From Blastobasis lacticolella (lineage: Eukaryota > Arthropoda > Insecta > Lepidoptera > Blastobasidae), in NCBI GenBank assembly GCA_905147135.1, contig LR990042.1, positions 11,957,545 to 12,021,544 on the forward strand: a stretch of DNA of 64,000 nucleotides, in the 5' to 3' direction. The notes under the pieces are model-generated. The model was not told where the DNA came from, did not search any database, and was given only the letters and a program-made list of their open reading frames with translations. Position 1 is the first letter of the stretch. Each line of letters opens with the position of its first letter. The position numbers and the translations under genes were made by a program. This document shows positions 22,513-33,667 of the stretch, in pieces.

Positions 22513-23265
22513 TAGCACACCATAATAATTATTATAAAGAATTGCCAGTCAGTCCATATTTTGAATTGATTTTATATCAAGTTTCGCCTCGCGTTATAAT
22601 CCGTATAGTTCAGTAACAGTGTTAACAGCTCATATCGGGAGATCAGTTAAAGCGTTGCATACTCGCAATGCGATAGCGTTGTATGTCCATTCCGGGCATA
22701 GCACAGCCCGGGCGGCATTCCTCGCCTGGTGTTCCGCTGACTCCAGTAATTGGTATTCAGTGCGCTGGACTCCGCGCGGAAATTAAAAATGATTGTATGT
22801 ATTGTGCAGCGCGACTCACCCCCACCGCTAACTACGGCCGGCGATAATATATCATCGACGGCCAACAGCCAACGTTTACAGTTCACCTTCCAACGAGGCT
22901 TTCAGCAAATTGACTGGCGACAGTCGCAATCAACAAACGAATCACGGTTATTACGTATCGAGAGTCCACACAATTAAATTGCAATTGCACACTTTGGGCG
23001 CAATTAATGCGGGCGAGTTTTTACAACAAAGGGCGCCCGCGGCGGCGGAATGGACGCGTAAATGTTTACCCGACACGTCGGTCGTGTGCCTCAATTAAAA
23101 ATGTATTACTTGCTGGCCTGGCTTCCTGCGGGCCGAGCAGCCTAGGCGTACAATGCGCCGCTCCCAACTAATGATATTTAGGCGTTGCGTCGCTGAGAGA
23201 CTATCGTGTTAGACGTTATCAAAAAGTTTACAATGAATTCAAATTTTAGCTAGAATATTGAGGCA
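22513..23265. other. Gene-free stretch with GC-elevated patches
   Basis: Patches at 22640-22760 and 22830-23090 include TTAAATTGCAATTGC and GCGCAATTAATGCGGGC words. ORFs at 22647-23098 overlap on both strands and show no domain. A regulatory role is possible but unproven. Confidence 0.4.
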
Positions 23266-23356
23266 GCGTTCTTGCGAGACCGATAACCAAGGTTAAGCAA
23301 CGTTCACAGAGTCCGGGAATTGGATGGGTGACCGTTTCGTACTTTAGCATCGCAAC
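23266..23356 (+). ncRNA. 5S rRNA-like sequence (pseudogene or 5S-derived SINE head)
   Basis: Two blocks match eukaryotic 5S rRNA: GGTTAAGCAAC (23291-23301), corresponding to the internal A box, and TTGGATGGGTGACCG (23320-23334), corresponding to the C box. The 18-base spacing between them equals that of true 5S. A CCGATAACC block just upstream also resembles 5S CCGATCACC. The outer stem regions do not match, so it is not an intact 5S gene. It could be a 5S pseudogene or the head of a 5S-derived (SINE3-type) retroposon. The surrounding 60 bp show no recognisable body or tail. Confidence 0.65.
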
Positions 23357-24237
23357 AAGCTGACGATCCGTTAGATTTGCCTCCGGTACCGTATCATCAC
23401 CCCTTTCACGTTGCAGATATAACTGACTGACTGCAAAGGCTGTCTATCCGTGTGCCTCCCTAGGCATTTAAAAACCTCCCCAGCACTTCCCAAGCGCGGT
23501 AGTTCCCCCGCAACACGATGGACGCATCGGCGCGCATCGCGGGACTCCCCGATAATTTTTACCCGCTCAAATAAACATATTGCACGGTGCACGCGCAACT
23601 TTTATCCCCGCCGTTTAACTTTCGCCGTGCCGATGGCATTTGCATACCAATATATCGTTCGTATTGTGTGATGCGATTTTTTACTCGTTCCAATGCCCGT
23701 AGTTATGCCCGATAGTCAAACGATCGACTCATCGCACGAATCGTACCGATTTACAGCTGTCGTTACCTATAATGTTCCGGTGATTTTTTTATTTTACTAA
23801 ACCGAAATCTTTCATAGGCGCTATGTTTTCGTATGTTTGTATTTCGACCGGTCGTAAGTAGTTTAGAAGTTGTTATGGCGGAAGATTAAGAACTTAGCAT
23901 ATAGACTAATAGCATAGAAATTAATAGCCAATGCCAGAACAGTCTGGCGCATATTATTTATACGAGCTGCGCTTACGTTATCTCCGGTTAAATTCGATTT
24001 GCAGATGTGGTTAATGGTATCCCTGTGCGTATTTCCCAGCTAAATGTTTGTTTAAATTTAGTCTACGTAGCTTAGTTTATACTCAGTTTTTTACTTAACC
24101 TTAAAAAGTCGCCGCACCGCGCGCCGCGCTGCACATCTCCTCATTATTTCTGTTTCTCTGCTTACTTACTGCTTTTTTCAGCAATTAATTTCAGGAGCAA
24201 GATTATTTTGTAAAATTTATACATACTTACACTTATA
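23357..24237. other. Gene-free stretch
   Basis: ORFs at 23371-23671 are open on both strands in a GC-richer segment and carry no domain. The remainder is AT-rich with a GC patch at about 24105-24140. No repeat is recognised. Confidence 0.4.
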
Positions 24238-24450
24238 AAAATAAATATGCTTGGACGTATCTATCATCTAGCCCCTAAGTAAGCAAATCTTGTGTTAAGG
24301 GTGTTAGATAACTGATAAACAACTTATATAGGTACATTTTTATAAATATATACTTATTAAATTATAATTTCAATATCTGCTCGGCCGGGAATCGAACCCG
24401 GGACCTCTGCATGGCAGACAGACATTTTAACCAACTGAACTACTCAGATA
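24238..24450 (-). mobile_element. SINE-2, near full-length, with tRNA-Gly-like head
   Basis: The minus strand begins with a tRNA-like head (24450 down to 24378). It has GAGTAGTTCAGTTGG (A box), a foldable anticodon arm and GGTTCGATTCC (B box). The body and 3' hallmark follow: ACACCCTTAACACAAG, TTTGCTTACTTAGGGGC, TAGATGATAGATACG. It ends near CATATTTATTTTT. Same element order as 37445-37730 (+). Confidence 0.8.
24378..24450 (-). pseudogene. tRNA-like head resembling tRNA-Gly(GCC)
   Basis: Stem TCTGT/GCAGA pairs fully (one T-G wobble) around a 7-base loop CTGCCAT with anticodon GCC. The T arm CCGGG-TTCGATT-CCCGG is perfect. The acceptor stem does not pair, so it is not a working tRNA. It is attached to a SINE-2 body, which suggests the family arose from a tRNA-Gly. 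Confidence 0.65.
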
Positions 24451-25456
24451 GTCAATATATACCTACATAAGCTATAACCTTACGTCTTTTTGCCGTAGGT
24501 AAGCAAAGGCCACATTGTTCTACTTGCAACGGTCCTAACCATCGTCGCCCGTGGTCCAGACAAACCTCTCTTACTTCGCCACCACAAGCATACCTATATC
24601 TGTCGCAGCCAGATTCATTATCCTCTTCCACTTTTAGTTTTTATTATTCAAAAGGTTAGCCAAGGGTGGTTTCAAGCTGATCCATTATTATAAAATAGAT
24701 TTCAGTCCAATGATTAAACGGCGTCGTTTAGTATAAAAGCTAGGCTGTAAATTGAAAGGCTTATAAAGGTATACACAATAATATGGAATTAATTTTAGGT
24801 ATGCGAGTAAGAGGAAGTTCTTCAAGAAGAATTCACAAAATACACTTTCATTCAAACAATACTCGCTCGAATATCTTTTATTGTGCCAGCAATAAATATC
24901 CATGAAAGCCACTTAAACTTGTTAACAGCTTCGTTAAGGAATGGTAATTAGTAATTAGCCGGATTGCGCTTCCCGGTCACCTTTTGTTTTTCCTTAACGG
25001 CTATTACGGTGCCCAATATCGATCACCCTCCGGAGATATCGGAATAAATATACAATAGATATCTGGTAATTCATTCATTACCGCGGAGAGCTCCGATATT
25101 ACTTGGAACGTCAGAGATATTCGCATTTCATTGAATAGTGTCTGAAGATTGGTTGCTGTACCAACCTAATGGCAGCTTCTTTATTTTCTGTATATTTTAA
25201 AATTGTAAAGCGGTCAGGCTTTACAATTATTTTATTCTTTATTTTGAACTTTAAACAACTAACTGATAAAAAATCAGACAGGTGATCTGTTGGAAAGTGG
25301 TAACCGCTTAGATTTTAATTGTCACTAGTTTACTTTTTATCATTGACTGTGAGATTTATAACGAGAGGTATAACGTTGGTACTCGAAAAACGATTTTCAC
25401 GCGATTAACAAAAGTGCGTTATCTTAAAAACCAACGATGTTAAAAACACTAAGCAC
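24451..25456. other. Gene-free AT-rich stretch
   Basis: The ORF at 24688-24912 (-) is AT-rich and unconvincing. Near 25195-25230, AATTGTAAAG and CTTTACAATT form a 10-bp inverted repeat around a CGGTCAGG centre. No exon is seen. Confidence 0.45.
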
Positions 25457-25554
25457 TTTATCGGTTATCTAACACCCATAACACAAGCTTTGCTTACTTT
25501 GGGGCTAGATGATAGATACGCATATGCATATTTATTTTATTTTATTTATTTAAG
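25457..25554 (+). mobile_element. SINE-2 3' fragment
   Basis: TTATCTAACACCCATAACACAAGCTTTGCTTACTTTGGGGCTAGATGATAGATACG is the family's 3' hallmark, closest to the copy at 24238-24450. It ends in an ATTTTATTTTATTTATTT tail. The head and most of the body are absent. Confidence 0.75.
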
Positions 25555-26880
25555 GGTCTAACAGCTCTCCAAAGGTGTGTTTATTTTTGGAACAGCCTGT
25601 ATATTGAATGGTATGCGTTTCGTATTTGTAAAAATACAATAAATAAATATTTATTTTATGTTATTTTTGTTCGCGGTAAATGTTCGACAAATATTTTCAG
25701 AAGTATTCACAGGTCCATATTTTTACGTTTACAAAACGTTGATTCCGACCTTCCGGCGCATTCCTCCATCCGAATGTTTTCAATCACTGGCGAAATAGCG
25801 ACCACTTGTGTCCATATAGTTGTCAATATCGGTTGGGAACAACGAGTAGAAATAACACACAAGGACTGAGGCGCGTTGCACAGAATATGAATACTCTATA
25901 ATATCCCCGGGTTTGGCCGCAGTCGGCCGCCGCTTGTTTACACGAATTACGCGAAGCGCGGGCGGCTGAATATTTTAAACCTACTACCCGACCTATCCGA
26001 TATGTTTATCTTGGTCTCATCTCGATACATTTATTGGGGAGCCCGCGATCGGCGTCCTTATTGCTTCCACGGGAGAACGTAATCCTCCTTATCCGGTTAT
26101 TGTTATTTCTTTTTAATTTAAAAATTCCGTTCGCAAATTTTTTCCGAAAGAGCGTTCCGCGGTGTTTTCCTTAGCTCCCTCTCGTGTTAAAAGCTAAACG
26201 CTGCTCAAAGGCGTCGTTTAATGTAGAATTAATAAAACCCAAGTAGTTGGGCGTGTTGTGGTGGGTGCAGGCTGTGTTCCGATGTTGGCTTTTCATCAGC
26301 ATGGTAATCGTGCAAAAATATTGGATGGAACACGTCTGCGCGGCCCCGGCGCACCTGCCTAGAATTAAATAAAAATAACCCGCCCAATGCGCATCAAAAT
26401 GGGCTCAACGTGTATGTAATTTGCGCTCAATGTTTGTGAAACGGAACGTTTAACCTATCAAAACGGTTGCCTGACGTGAATTTGTTCAATTCGCGCCGCG
26501 AAAAGTGTTCTAGTTGTGCCTAACCGTGTTTTATAGGAAATCAAGAGTGCTAAACGATCAGTCGGTCCATTTGAAGGATAGCGGTTACTATCGCCCATAA
26601 CATCCACAATTCGTAATGTTTATGTTTCAGGCTTTTTTATAAATAAAATCTTGTAATTTACGGTGTGTTTTTACTATGAAGACTTAGCTGATTTACCTGA
26701 TATCTGTAACTACGACTACCTTAACCGGTACTTGTTACGTTAGTGACACTGATCCAGAAAGACTCCTTAGGCTAAAAATGAGTCACACCAGTGCCTACAC
26801 TATCACATTGGGATCGTTCTGAAAAGACAATACATCCGACTGCCATTGCGTAAGTGGTCACACCTGCCCATGGACACCCC
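25555..26880. other. Gene-free stretch with GC-rich islands
   Basis: GC-elevated patches at about 25900-25980, 26030-26090 and 26310-26390 carry homeodomain-like words and no exon. No repeat is recognised. Confidence 0.4.
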
Positions 26881-26945
26881 ATGGCGATGGTGACTACTAA
26901 CCATCATGTGGCTCGCTTGTTCGTATACCTCAGCCTGATACAAAA
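26881..26945 (+). mobile_element. LINE tail of the TGCTCGTTTGCC type, decayed
   Basis: GGCGATGGTGACTACTAACCATCATGTGGCTCGCTTGTTCG resembles a widespread lepidopteran tail of the form GGCG...CACTTACCATCAGGTG...TGCTCGTTTGCC. Related copies are at 34165-34262, 57195-57290 and 59505-59640. Class beyond non-LTR type is not determined. Confidence 0.45.
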
Positions 26946-29190
26946 ACACATGAAAAAATGTATCAAAGTGAAACAAATACGAGTAGGTATTCTGCATCGC
27001 GTTGTGGTGCACTGTTCTTGTTGTTCTTCTACATTTGGTCGACAGCGCTAATTCGCGGCCGTGACGTATGCGTTACGCGAACCGAATAATCGGGTTAATG
27101 TCCCGTAACGTAAATGGGCGACAGTAAAACTCATCACTTGATTAAGTGCAAAAGTTCTTGTAAAGTTACACGTGACATGTACCTGGCAATTTACGTAACG
27201 AACTGCGAAATGACCGGCGTATACGCGGCGCGCGGTGCGTCTAGTTTTGGCGTTTTGGCCCACCGTTTTACGGCACTATATGTTAAGAGACAACCGTAAA
27301 AGCGCCGTGGACATGTTTTATGCGACGCCGTAAACTGGTCGAAGTATCATTGTATTGGGTCACGGGACGCCCAGGTGATGTCCCAGTTGCGGTAGATTCA
27401 GCCGATATGGTTTCTAAATGTACTCTTATGTCTAGTGAGAGTTACGTAGTCGGAACGTTATGTAGACGTAAACTACTCTTTAGTTAGCATGGGTCTAGGA
27501 TTAGCAACCCAAAAACGTTATCGCAGATTTGGAAGTTACTAGTAGTACCTACTTGAACAAATTGTTAGGTGTGTACTAAGTACCTAATTATAATTACACA
27601 GTTTAATACTTATCGTATTGGTTTCAATAGGAAAAGACGGAAGAATTGAGCGTGACAATGATAATTGACGGCATGTTAGTTCCTTTTTATGCCATATCAA
27701 ATCACTTGTAAATTAAACTTACATACGTACGTACGTGCATACGAGTACATATCTACATATACTCTCCCGCCCGCATCTCATAGGAGTATAACGTCTACTT
27801 CCCTACTCTAAGTTCTTACTTTACTATTACTTACTATTGATCCGCAAATGATAGGCAAATATCTAAACTTTTTGTGATGTTAAAGTGTTTTCGCTTTTGA
27901 CGGTACCTACTATTTACTCAACTTGTATTTGTAACAACGTGGTGCCAACATTATAGTCGTACCCACATTATTCTTTACATTGACCCGTTCGACTGGCAGC
28001 GGCACAACGCGGGCAAGGTAACATGGGTAATCTATTCACCGAACGCCATCGACACGGGACGCGGTTAATGACGCCCAATAAAATCTTTTCGTCTGAGTTT
28101 ACCTGTGCGGCGGCCACAGGGCGCATACTAATCGGGCGGCCGATCCGAGCCGATGAACTCGGTCAATCAGAACAGAAGGCGTGAAAGGGCTCGCCTATAG
28201 CCTGACCTCATTTTCTGACCTTTTATCGAGTTTCTCCAAATATTGTTCTGTAAACTTTTTATTCCATACCATAAAGGTGTACTCCGCCCTCCTATAGGTA
28301 CGTATGGGATCCCAGCAGTAGATTAACGTAGGAAAGTTCCGTAGTAAATACGGAATAGTGGCGCCGCGGTATGGTTACTCCGCACGTCTATAACGATTTA
28401 TGGCCACGAAAATGCCGTTTTCGGAGTCCGCCGCGGCCGCTCCGTGTTTCTCAAATAAATTTCGCGAGGACCGCTCTCTGGAGTGTATCGAAATATGTTC
28501 GATGTTTTATTAGACGGTGGGCGAAACACATTAATTTAGATTTTCTTCCCGTTCCTGCCCATTTATTTCCCTTCTTATTTCTTTTCTGCTAGGCATTCGG
28601 CGGCCAGGGCCGAAATTATTAAATATTGCCACGGTTTTGACAGAATATTGTCTCCGTTTCGGTATGCCTCGCGCTGAATGGGAATGATTTACTTACTAGT
28701 TTCATTCGCGAATATTTATTCGTTCCATTCACATCGCTATAAATTACCTTTTATTGTGTTATTTTTCCAATTTCTCCTATTAAGTGTGTCATTGGCGCAG
28801 TTATACAAATTGTCGTGAAGCTGGATGGTTCGGTCATACTGGTGATGGTTAACCTAGTGCCTACCATATGGTGTGCACACAACAAATAGTTAATGCAAAC
28901 ACGTCGCATGTTGACTCCCCGCGACCGCAGCCGCCGCTGTCATCCGCAGCTGCTGTGCTGACCGTAGGGCGGGCGGGCGATACTGTCATGTATCTACTCG
29001 AGCTTCGTTGTATGTAGCAGCAGGTAACAGACAGGTAGATGTAATGGTTTGGTAGTTGGACGAATTGAAATGTGGAGTGATAATATTCATATTATTATGA
29101 TATTAAACACTTAGGAAAGTTTAAGTAGCTTGGGTGTGCATTTTTTAAGTTATTGAGAATGGTAGGGGAAAAATACATGTAATAATACAC
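26946..29190. other. Gene-free stretch with GC islands
   Basis: ORFs at 27048-27299 (both strands) and 28371-28592 sit in GC-richer DNA without domains. Islands: 27040-27320, 28060-28170 and 28360-28450. A short ACGT run occurs at 27725-27745. No repeat or exon is seen. Confidence 0.4.
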
Positions 29191-29289
29191 GATATCTTTT
29201 TAATAGCAAGGATAGAAGGCAAAGTTAAGGGAAAGAGAGGAAGGACAAGATTTGAATATTGGAGGGACGTAATAGATACCTACTTATAA
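29191..29289 (+). pseudogene. LINE reverse-transcriptase C-terminal remnant
   Basis: In one frame from 29191 to a TAA at 29287-29289 the peptide includes IEGKVKGKRGRTRFEYWRDV. From family knowledge, the motif (L/I)EGKVEGKRGRGRP...W.DxI is typical of the C-terminal end of non-LTR retrotransposon ORF2. Only about 32 codons remain; upstream RT domains are absent. It is transposon debris and not a host gene. Confidence 0.6.
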
Positions 29290-29819
29290 CATTACATTAT
29301 GAATACGAGTATAAGACTAATGTTTTTCATTTCATTTGTTGCAGGTATGTAAAGACAACGGTGTTTCGAGTATTCGTGAGTTACTTCCATTTAGGCAGAT
29401 GACGGTCATACCTTTTTTATAAAAGCGGTCTAATCCAGATCCGTGTTCAATAATTTGTGGGAATGTTGACGTCGAAACGTAGCTATTTGTTCGCATAGTC
29501 ACTGGTTAAAGTGTCCTAAGTTGTCTGATCCGAGTGCGAGCCGAATATTGCGTCTGTACCCTTTTCAATGGCGAGCCGAGCACGCGGTACCTAATACGCA
29601 TTGTAGGTGCACAAACCTCTTTCCCTCACAAAAGCCTCCCTTATTATGCTCCTGTGTAGGATATGAGGAAATTGGCTGAATGGCATTATATGAAAAACTC
29701 ACGTAATCTTCGGCGGTGTGCGTGGCCCTCAATATCCTGCACTTGGCGCCTAAGCCGCTTCATGCTGAAAGCATCGCGGCCGCCATTGTTAAATTAACAT
29801 TTCCTATTTCACTTTACTC

Positions 29820-30170
29820 GTCACTCTCGACAGTGGGAACGTGACAGGTGGCCGGTGGTCGTCCTGCGATGTTGTAATGGGTGATAGGTAGGACGGGGTT
29901 TGTGCAAGCACCGGCCGGTGTCATAAAGCATTCGCGTGGCCGGCGCTCTCGCGAGGTGTTTATTGTGATTGAGGGGGCGCGGGCGCGGGCGGCCGGCGCG
30001 CGAAGATCGGTCCCAATAAAGCAGGCTGAGGCGCGGCGCCGGCGGCGGTCGCGAGCCCGCGCCTCGGGACATAAATTCTGTATCTTTCACGGGAACGCCT
30101 CACCGGCTGCCGGCGCCACGACGCGCGCCGGTTATGAAAATTCCGACACTGGAATCCCGCCTCACACTAG
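29820..30170. promoter_or_regulatory. GC-rich island, candidate regulatory or promoter-type sequence
   Basis: Dense GGCGCGGGCGCGG-type runs, strikingly above local composition, with CpGs throughout. ORFs of 89 (-) and 100 (+) codons overlap here and are Arg/Ala-rich, as expected of random GC-rich DNA. An unannotated promoter on either strand is possible, but I see no core element. Confidence 0.25.
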
Positions 30171-31994
30171 AGATTTTTGCTGAGCTTTGCGGTTGTCGTC
30201 GGGCAGATTTTTAAAGAACCGAGTCTGTTACGTTTATTTCAGTCTGCATTTTATGGAGGCGGGAATGTGCTCCGCTTTGGTTTATTTGCGGGCCGCCTTT
30301 CTCATGAAATTGCGCTGTTTCATTGCTTACGAGCCATTTTGAGGTTCTCGTTAGAGCAACATTTTTTATCGTGATGTATTTTTCTTTGCAAATTGTCTAT
30401 CGCGGTAGCAAAACCCCTTTTTATTATTTTTGGCCGGTCGTATAAGCCCATCGGAATATGTTTTTGCTCTCGTTATTTCTGCTGATAAACGGAACTCGAA
30501 ACGCTCGAAATAACAATATCGGTGAGCCTATTACGCGGGTACTGTAACAGATTCGTTTTATCAATCCGCTCGGAGCCGACAATCACGCAGCGGTCACTGA
30601 GATCGTGAATGGGAATATCGTATAACAAATGGTTTTGGAAAACAGGCCACTTCAAGAAAGAAACCGATCATAAATTTTCAAAACCCATCGACCATTAACA
30701 ATTACAAAAGAAAGGTAAGGAATGAAATGTTTTATTCATTCCGTTAACGAGAAAATTACCGAGAGGGCGGCGCGGCGGCGGATCGGATTGCAAGGACTCC
30801 AAGAACCATTGTCTTTGGGGAGGAGTGTGCCCAATGAGCTCTCTAGATACCTACACCAATTAAGGGGAGCATCCTGCTCGAGTGCCCTATTGTGTTGTTC
30901 CATTAATTTCGAAATCAATAATGGCCGAAATTGGCACGCTATCGCCGACCGCTCCGCCGACCAGTTGTATGGTTATTTTACGAAAATAAAATTTGTTTCT
31001 GCTATCCAAAAACACTTCACATTGTCGAGTAAAAGGGAGGAAATTAAATTAGTTTCCGGAAATGGGTGTAAACCGGTCGGACTCCTGCAGGGAGCCACCG
31101 TTGACGGAAACGTATCAAACGAAAATACGTTATTAGAAAAAAATATTTGCCCTCTCCTTTCGATCATCCGGTTTCTGAGATGATTGAAAAATTTATTGCG
31201 GTCCGTGCGGTTCCTATCATATTTCTGCTCCCGTGCGATCGCGGACCCCTTGCATAGCTTAAAATAATACTAAAATATTACGTACGTTTTTGTTCCTACT
31301 GTGCAGTTTTGACCATCCACTTGAAAATAATGGATCGCTCATTAAATAAGCCCAATTTAACAGCTCATAAGATTTAATTACTATCACAATGGGAATGCCT
31401 AAACAAAATTCCTTTGAAATGGGCACCTTAATGTCTTTACATTTACTTAGAAATACACGATCCGTAGTAAGTAATCAAATTCGTTAGTATTATTAATTAC
31501 AAGAATATTTATATTAAAAGCTATTTCAGTAACTTTATGTCCTTTCTTATAAAGCGAAGGAACCCTTTGTAAAACGTTGGGATTAAATTATTTACATCTT
31601 GCCTCCAGAGCAGAAATTAACTCGAGGTGTGCAATATAAAATATTAGAAGTCTGCAATATCTCGTAAATGGTAATAGGAATTAATTAATACACCATACCA
31701 ACAATTAAGAAGTAACTACTTAGGTATCGAACAACATTAGATACATATTTATTTATTTATTTTGGTTCACCAACATATATTCGCGATTTGAATTTTGAAC
31801 GAACCATACGATTCACTATTTACACACACTTTTTCTTACAACGTCGAACCGTTTTCGGCAACGGGATACCGAACCAAAGTCATTAAAAATTGACATTTAA
31901 AGTATTCTGCGGCAGACTGTATTTTTTTTTAGTGTGTAATCATTTTTTTTTCAAATAATGTGACCAATGTCATAATGTTTGATTCGTGTAATCT

Positions 31995-32403
31995 TTGTGT
32001 TTACTAAGCCAGCACGCTAGGAACAAAGAAAGACTCTACCTCCGTTTATATCAAACGAATGAGCATTCCCATAAAGTATTCGGTTGCTTGATAAGACGGG
32101 CTTCGAGAGTAGCCTTGCGCCCCGTGGACCAGGCGCTAATTACGCAAACTTCTTCCCGCGCAAATTCCGAATGGGCTGTAAACAGTGCGAATTTGCATCG
32201 AGAATATTTCTCGTCAACAATTAGCCGGTCGGGCTTTGTCTACGCGAACAGGGTTTCGGTTTAACGACGTTTTAAAAGATTTCAGAATGAGACAGCGCGT
32301 AGGGCGACGCACAAACGGCGAGACAACTGCGTTGAAGTTGGAAAACTTTATGCGAAAAGTAGGGAACGGTAGCCTCATAAAGCAGTGGATCGATATGGGC
32401 TGA
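31995..32403. promoter_or_regulatory. Candidate cis-regulatory block with a POU octamer
   Basis: A moderately GC-rich 400-bp patch between AT-rich flanks. It contains GGCGCTAATTACGCAAAC (32130s) and an exact octamer ATTTGCAT at 32191-32198, the type of site bound by POU factors. Two overlapping + strand ORFs (89 and 72 codons) show no domain. The regulatory call is inference. Confidence 0.25.
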
Positions 32404-32544
32404 TATTATTGGTAACTGGAAAATACAAATAACATTTTATTATTTATTTAATTTGTCTTTCTACTATTCGGTAAGAACAACCTTTCCTGTAAATAGGTAT
32501 AGTCGAATAATATTACTTACTATAAAAATTAATTTGTGACATAT

Positions 32545-32786
32545 AGGTAATAGAATAAAAAATAATAAGTTTGGCGTTAATGTCCCGGTTATGCTCTCGC
32601 GTTCGAGGGCCCGGGGTCCGCCTTGACCATGCTCCATGATTTGGCAGATCAGGTAATTACATTGGAGCGACTGCCATCTGACCTCCGTGACTCTATCAGG
32701 GGAACCTCACCAGATTGGATCATGGTTACACATTCAGTAGCCTGAATGTGCAGGTTTCATCACGATGTTTTCCCTCATCGTAAGAC
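32545..32786 (-). mobile_element. SINE-1 3' half with perfect 12-bp target-site duplication
   Basis: TTTGTGACATAT occurs exactly at 32533-32544 and 32787-32798. The inserted 242 bp on the minus strand begin GTCTTACGATGAGGG, AAAACATCGTGATGAAACCT, GCACATTCAGGCTACTG. They continue through TGACCTCCGTGACTC (+ strand reading), TTACCTGATCTGCC, TCAAGGCGGACCCCGGGC and CATTAACGCCAAACTT, ending in an A/T-rich tail. The tRNA head is absent. This copy best defines the 3' half of the family. Confidence 0.85.
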
Positions 32787-33430
32787 TTTGTGACATATTA
32801 TATTCATATTTAATACTAACTAAAATATCAGGTTTGCATCACGATGACAATAATAGCTCTGTAGTATGACTCAACATTGACTACTTTTTCACTTCGGTTT
32901 CCTTGGGTTCACCGTTAGTAAGCCTAACTGCTGAAACAGAGCTTATCTCGGACGCACTGGTCGCCGCTACAGAAACCCCTTTATTAAGTTTACGAGGCCC
33001 TTAACGAATAACAGAAATAAATATGGAGGTTCTTCTTTATGACTTCAAGGGGTTTACGGCCATTCTAGTTGTACGTAGCTGGTAACACTATAAATGAATA
33101 TTTACATCGTTTTATAATCAAGTCTGTTTATAAAGGCGATAAAACCCCTTCGTTTGATTGAGCGGAATAAATGTTTGCGGTATGTTTTATGCACAATGTT
33201 TTACATTATTTGATTGGACCCGGGCTTTAACTTCGTTTTAATTCATTACCTCCCCACACTACGGGCTACCGTTGAAGAAGTTAGATGCTTAACGAGAAGT
33301 TAAACTCAAGTAGTTTTTACACAAACTTTAGTTTACTTTACTTTGGATAGTTTTCGAAATAACCATAATCAATTATATTTATTGTTGCTATATTTTGTAA
33401 GAATAGGGTCATGCATGGTCTTCTGTTGCG

Positions 33431-33462
33431 GACTGATTGAACAGTCTCGGGAGCCGATAGGC
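33431..33462 (+). repeat. Short dispersed repeat F, copy 1
   Basis: GACTGATTGAACAGTCTCGGGAGCCGATAGG matches the reverse complement of 40311-40342 (GAGACCAGTTGAACAGTCTC, TGGAGCCGATTGG) with few differences. Only about 32 bp are shared; probably remnants of a larger element. Confidence 0.5.
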
Positions 33463-33626
33463 TGTTGGTTATATTTATAATAAAATATCTAATTCATTCA
33501 TTCTTGTTTTAAAAGTTGACAAGTAATTTCGATAAGATTACAATAGAAAAACAAATGTTAATTTTTTTGAAAAAGTTCACGAAGTCCAAAATTGTTTGTA
33601 ATGGAACAAGAATTAAATATTTTTTA

Positions 33627-33667
33627 AGCCCCTGACTCGCAGATCGCTCAAAAATCCGTCGGGGGCT
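33627..33667. repeat. 10-bp hairpin with 21-base loop
   Basis: AGCCCCTGAC (33627-33636) pairs with GTCGGGGGCT (33658-33667), one position being a G-T pair. The GC-rich stem stands out in AT-rich DNA. No miRNA family or other RNA is recognised. Confidence 0.45.

Larger units (their letters stand above)
29290..32532. other. Gene-free stretch with strong GC islands
   Basis: The most GC-rich island in this part is 29820-30170, and another is at 31995-32403. The 153-codon ORF at 30722-31183 is the longest in the window; it has no domain, is shadowed by minus-strand ORFs over most of its length and has no clear splice sites, so I do not call it coding. About 31270-31990 is AT-rich. Confidence 0.4.

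Noticed and set aside
30722..31183. Longest ORF in the window (153 codons, +) as a gene
   Set aside because: No domain or compositional signature, minus-strand ORFs overlap most of it, and no splice or start evidence was found.
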